Source of the DNA: Clostridia bacterium
GTDB lineage: Bacteria > Bacillota > Clostridia > Oscillospirales > Acutalibacteraceae
Assembly: GCA_017513245.1 (NCBI GenBank)
Contig: JAFXGK010000016.1
Location: 1 to 64,000, forward strand
Direction: 5' to 3'
DNA length: 64,000 nucleotides
In this document: positions 63,004-64,000 of the stretch, one piece after another
Layout: every line of letters begins with the position of its first letter
Numbering within the stretch: position 1 is the first letter of the stretch
Notes under the pieces: generated by a model
Told to the model about the DNA's origin: nothing
Databases searched by the model: none
The model's input: only the letters and a program-made list of their open reading frames with translations
Program-made: the position numbers and the translations under genes

Positions 63004-64000
63004 TTAATCTATTATCGTGCCGCAAAGCACGTTTGTTAACTCGTTTACACGGACCAAAAAGTAGCGTCCGTAGGCGGAAGCGTCGGCTTCAAACTCGATT
63101 ACGACGTTGCCGTCGGTTCGGCCCGACATACGACCGGGAACTCTTCCCTCGCCGTCGCACAGTACGCGATAGGTTTTTCCAACCATTTCGCCGTAGCCCT
63201 TGCGGGAAATTTCTTCCTGTGCTTTTAGCAGCTCCGTGAACCATTTGCCCTTTTCTTCACGAGAAATGGGGTCCTCCATAATCGCGGCGGGAGTCCCCTC
63301 GCGTTTGGAGTAAATAAAGGTAAACAGCGAGGTAAAGCCAACGCGCTTTATTACCTTTACGGTTTCACAGAAGTCATCATACGTTTCGCCCGGGAAGCCG
63401 ACGATGATATCACTGGTGAGCGTAATATCCGGCATCTTTTCGCGAGCGTAATCAATTAAATGCAGATATCTTTCGATGTCGTAGTGGCGGTTCATAATCT
63501 TAAGTATTCGATTGCTGCCGCTCTGCATGGGCAGATGAAGCTGGTGACAAACCTTTTTGCACTCGGCCATTGTGTCTAACAGTTCCTCGGTGCAATCCTT
63601 GGGGTGCGAGGTCATAAACCGAATTTTAAAATCGCCCTCAATATCGTTTATCATACGGATAAGCTTTGCGAAATTAACTCCGTGCGCTTCGCCCTTGCCG
63701 TAGGAATTTACGTTTTGGCCGAGGAGTGTTATTTCCTTAAAGCCCATTGCCACCATCTCACGTGCCTCGGCTATAATCTCTTCGGGAGCACGGGATCGTT
63801 CTCGTCCGCGAACGTAGGGCACTATACAGTATGTACAGAAATTGTTGCAACCGTACATAATCGGGAGCCAGCCTTTAAGGTCGCCGTCGCGGCTGACGGG
63901 CCCGCCCTCGACGATTTCCTTTTGGTCGGTTTCGATGTTAAATACCCTTTTTTTGCCCATAAGCAGGTTATATATAAACTCGGGCAGACGGTACGTAACG
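63004..64000 (-). CDS. miaB: tRNA-2-methylthio-N6-dimethylallyladenosine synthase, N-terminal part outside window
   Basis: The frame stays open to the window edge (VTYRLPEFIYNLLMGKKR at the edge, typical of MiaB), so the first ATG seen at 63960 is internal. The radical SAM motif is YGCNNFCTYCIVPYVRGRER, C-xxx-C-xx-C. Residues after about 250 form the TRAM domain (GKTYRVLCDGEGRVPG; SGRTDGNVVIEFE). MiaB methylthiolates isopentenyladenosine-37 of tRNA, next step after MiaA. The N-terminal Fe-S domain (about 110 residues or more) lies beyond the window. Confidence 0.95.
   Translation of the reverse strand, partial: VTYRLPEFIYNLLMGKKRVFNIETDQKEIVEGGPVSRDGDLKGWLPIMYGCNNFCTYCIVPYVRGRERSRAPEEIIAEAREMVAMGFKEITLLGQNVNSYGKGEAHGVNFAKLIRMINDIEGDFKIRFMTSHPKDCTEELLDTMAECKKVCHQLHLPMQSGSNRILKIMNRHYDIERYLHLIDYAREKMPDITLTSDIIVGFPGETYDDFCETVKVIKRVGFTSLFTFIYSKREGTPAAIMEDPISREEKGKWFTELLKAQEEISRKGYGEMVGKTYRVLCDGEGRVPGRMSGRTDGNVVIEFEADASAYGRYFLVRVNELTNVLCGTIID

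Overview
This window looks like a chromosomal segment of an anaerobic, Gram-positive, spore-forming member of the Clostridia, probably Oscillospiraceae/Ruminococcaceae. The assignment is inferred from several signs: a SCIFF peptide with its maturase, the clostridial IspH-S1 fusion, yabP/yabQ sporulation genes, a CIRCE-controlled groESL, DivIVA/SepF division genes, and a cohesin/dockerin gene pair. Nearly every gene is on the minus strand; only the DUF554 membrane-protein gene and its promoter clearly use the plus strand. No rRNA, CRISPR array, transposase or phage gene was seen.

Layout from low to high coordinates (transcription mostly runs the other way). 1-250: two tRNA genes (Asp, cut by the window edge, and Val) behind a near-consensus promoter. 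250-2977: yerC, methyltransferase and hslO, divergent from DUF554. 3016-6020: scfA-scfB (SCIFF peptide and radical-SAM maturase) followed by a PLP-dependent decarboxylase, from a promoter overlapped by two perfect dyads. 6030-12575: one long operon of DUF5685, J-domain protein, small membrane protein, HI0933-like flavoprotein, cmk, plsC and ispH-rpsA. 12636-17604: uvrB and uvrA, each with its own promoter.

17608-25790 is the accessory part. A transcript with a strong promoter begins with a 190-nt structured RNA ending in an intrinsic terminator. It continues into a small P-loop ATPase, a 980-residue exported LRR/Cys-repeat protein with a DnaJ-like Cys cluster and a C-terminal dockerin, and a membrane-anchored cohesin protein. 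Upstream lie a GH63-like glycosidase, an SGNH hydrolase and a lipoprotein. The RNA leader and the cohesin/dockerin pair are the least ordinary things in the window.

25794-32144: pncB with the lipoprotein gene, groESL, a diacylglycerol-kinase-like gene and a 23S-type RNA methyltransferase gene. 32158-36207: a yab cluster (yabR, divIC, yabQ, yabP, rqcP, hup, spoVB-like) in nearly the Bacillus order. 34516-45037 appears to be one stress/translation operon: recJ, relA, dtd, MBL hydrolase, hemZ, nucleoside kinase, zinc-ribbon protein, MTA/SAH nucleosidase, spoVB-like. 45100-46765: a GH20 gene alone. 46798-64000: a long run of miaB (cut by the window edge), ricA-like, mutS, mutL, miaA, HlyD-like, yggS, sepF, divIVA, ileS, lspA, rluD-like, HAD phosphatase and a split transketolase.

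Thirteen candidate vegetative promoters could be read by eye, eleven with exactly 17-bp spacing. Several carry TGTGG or a close variant directly before the -10 box, the Gram-positive -16 element. At least seven genes appear to start with GTG or TTG. All functions are assigned by motif recognition and gene order; no database search was run.
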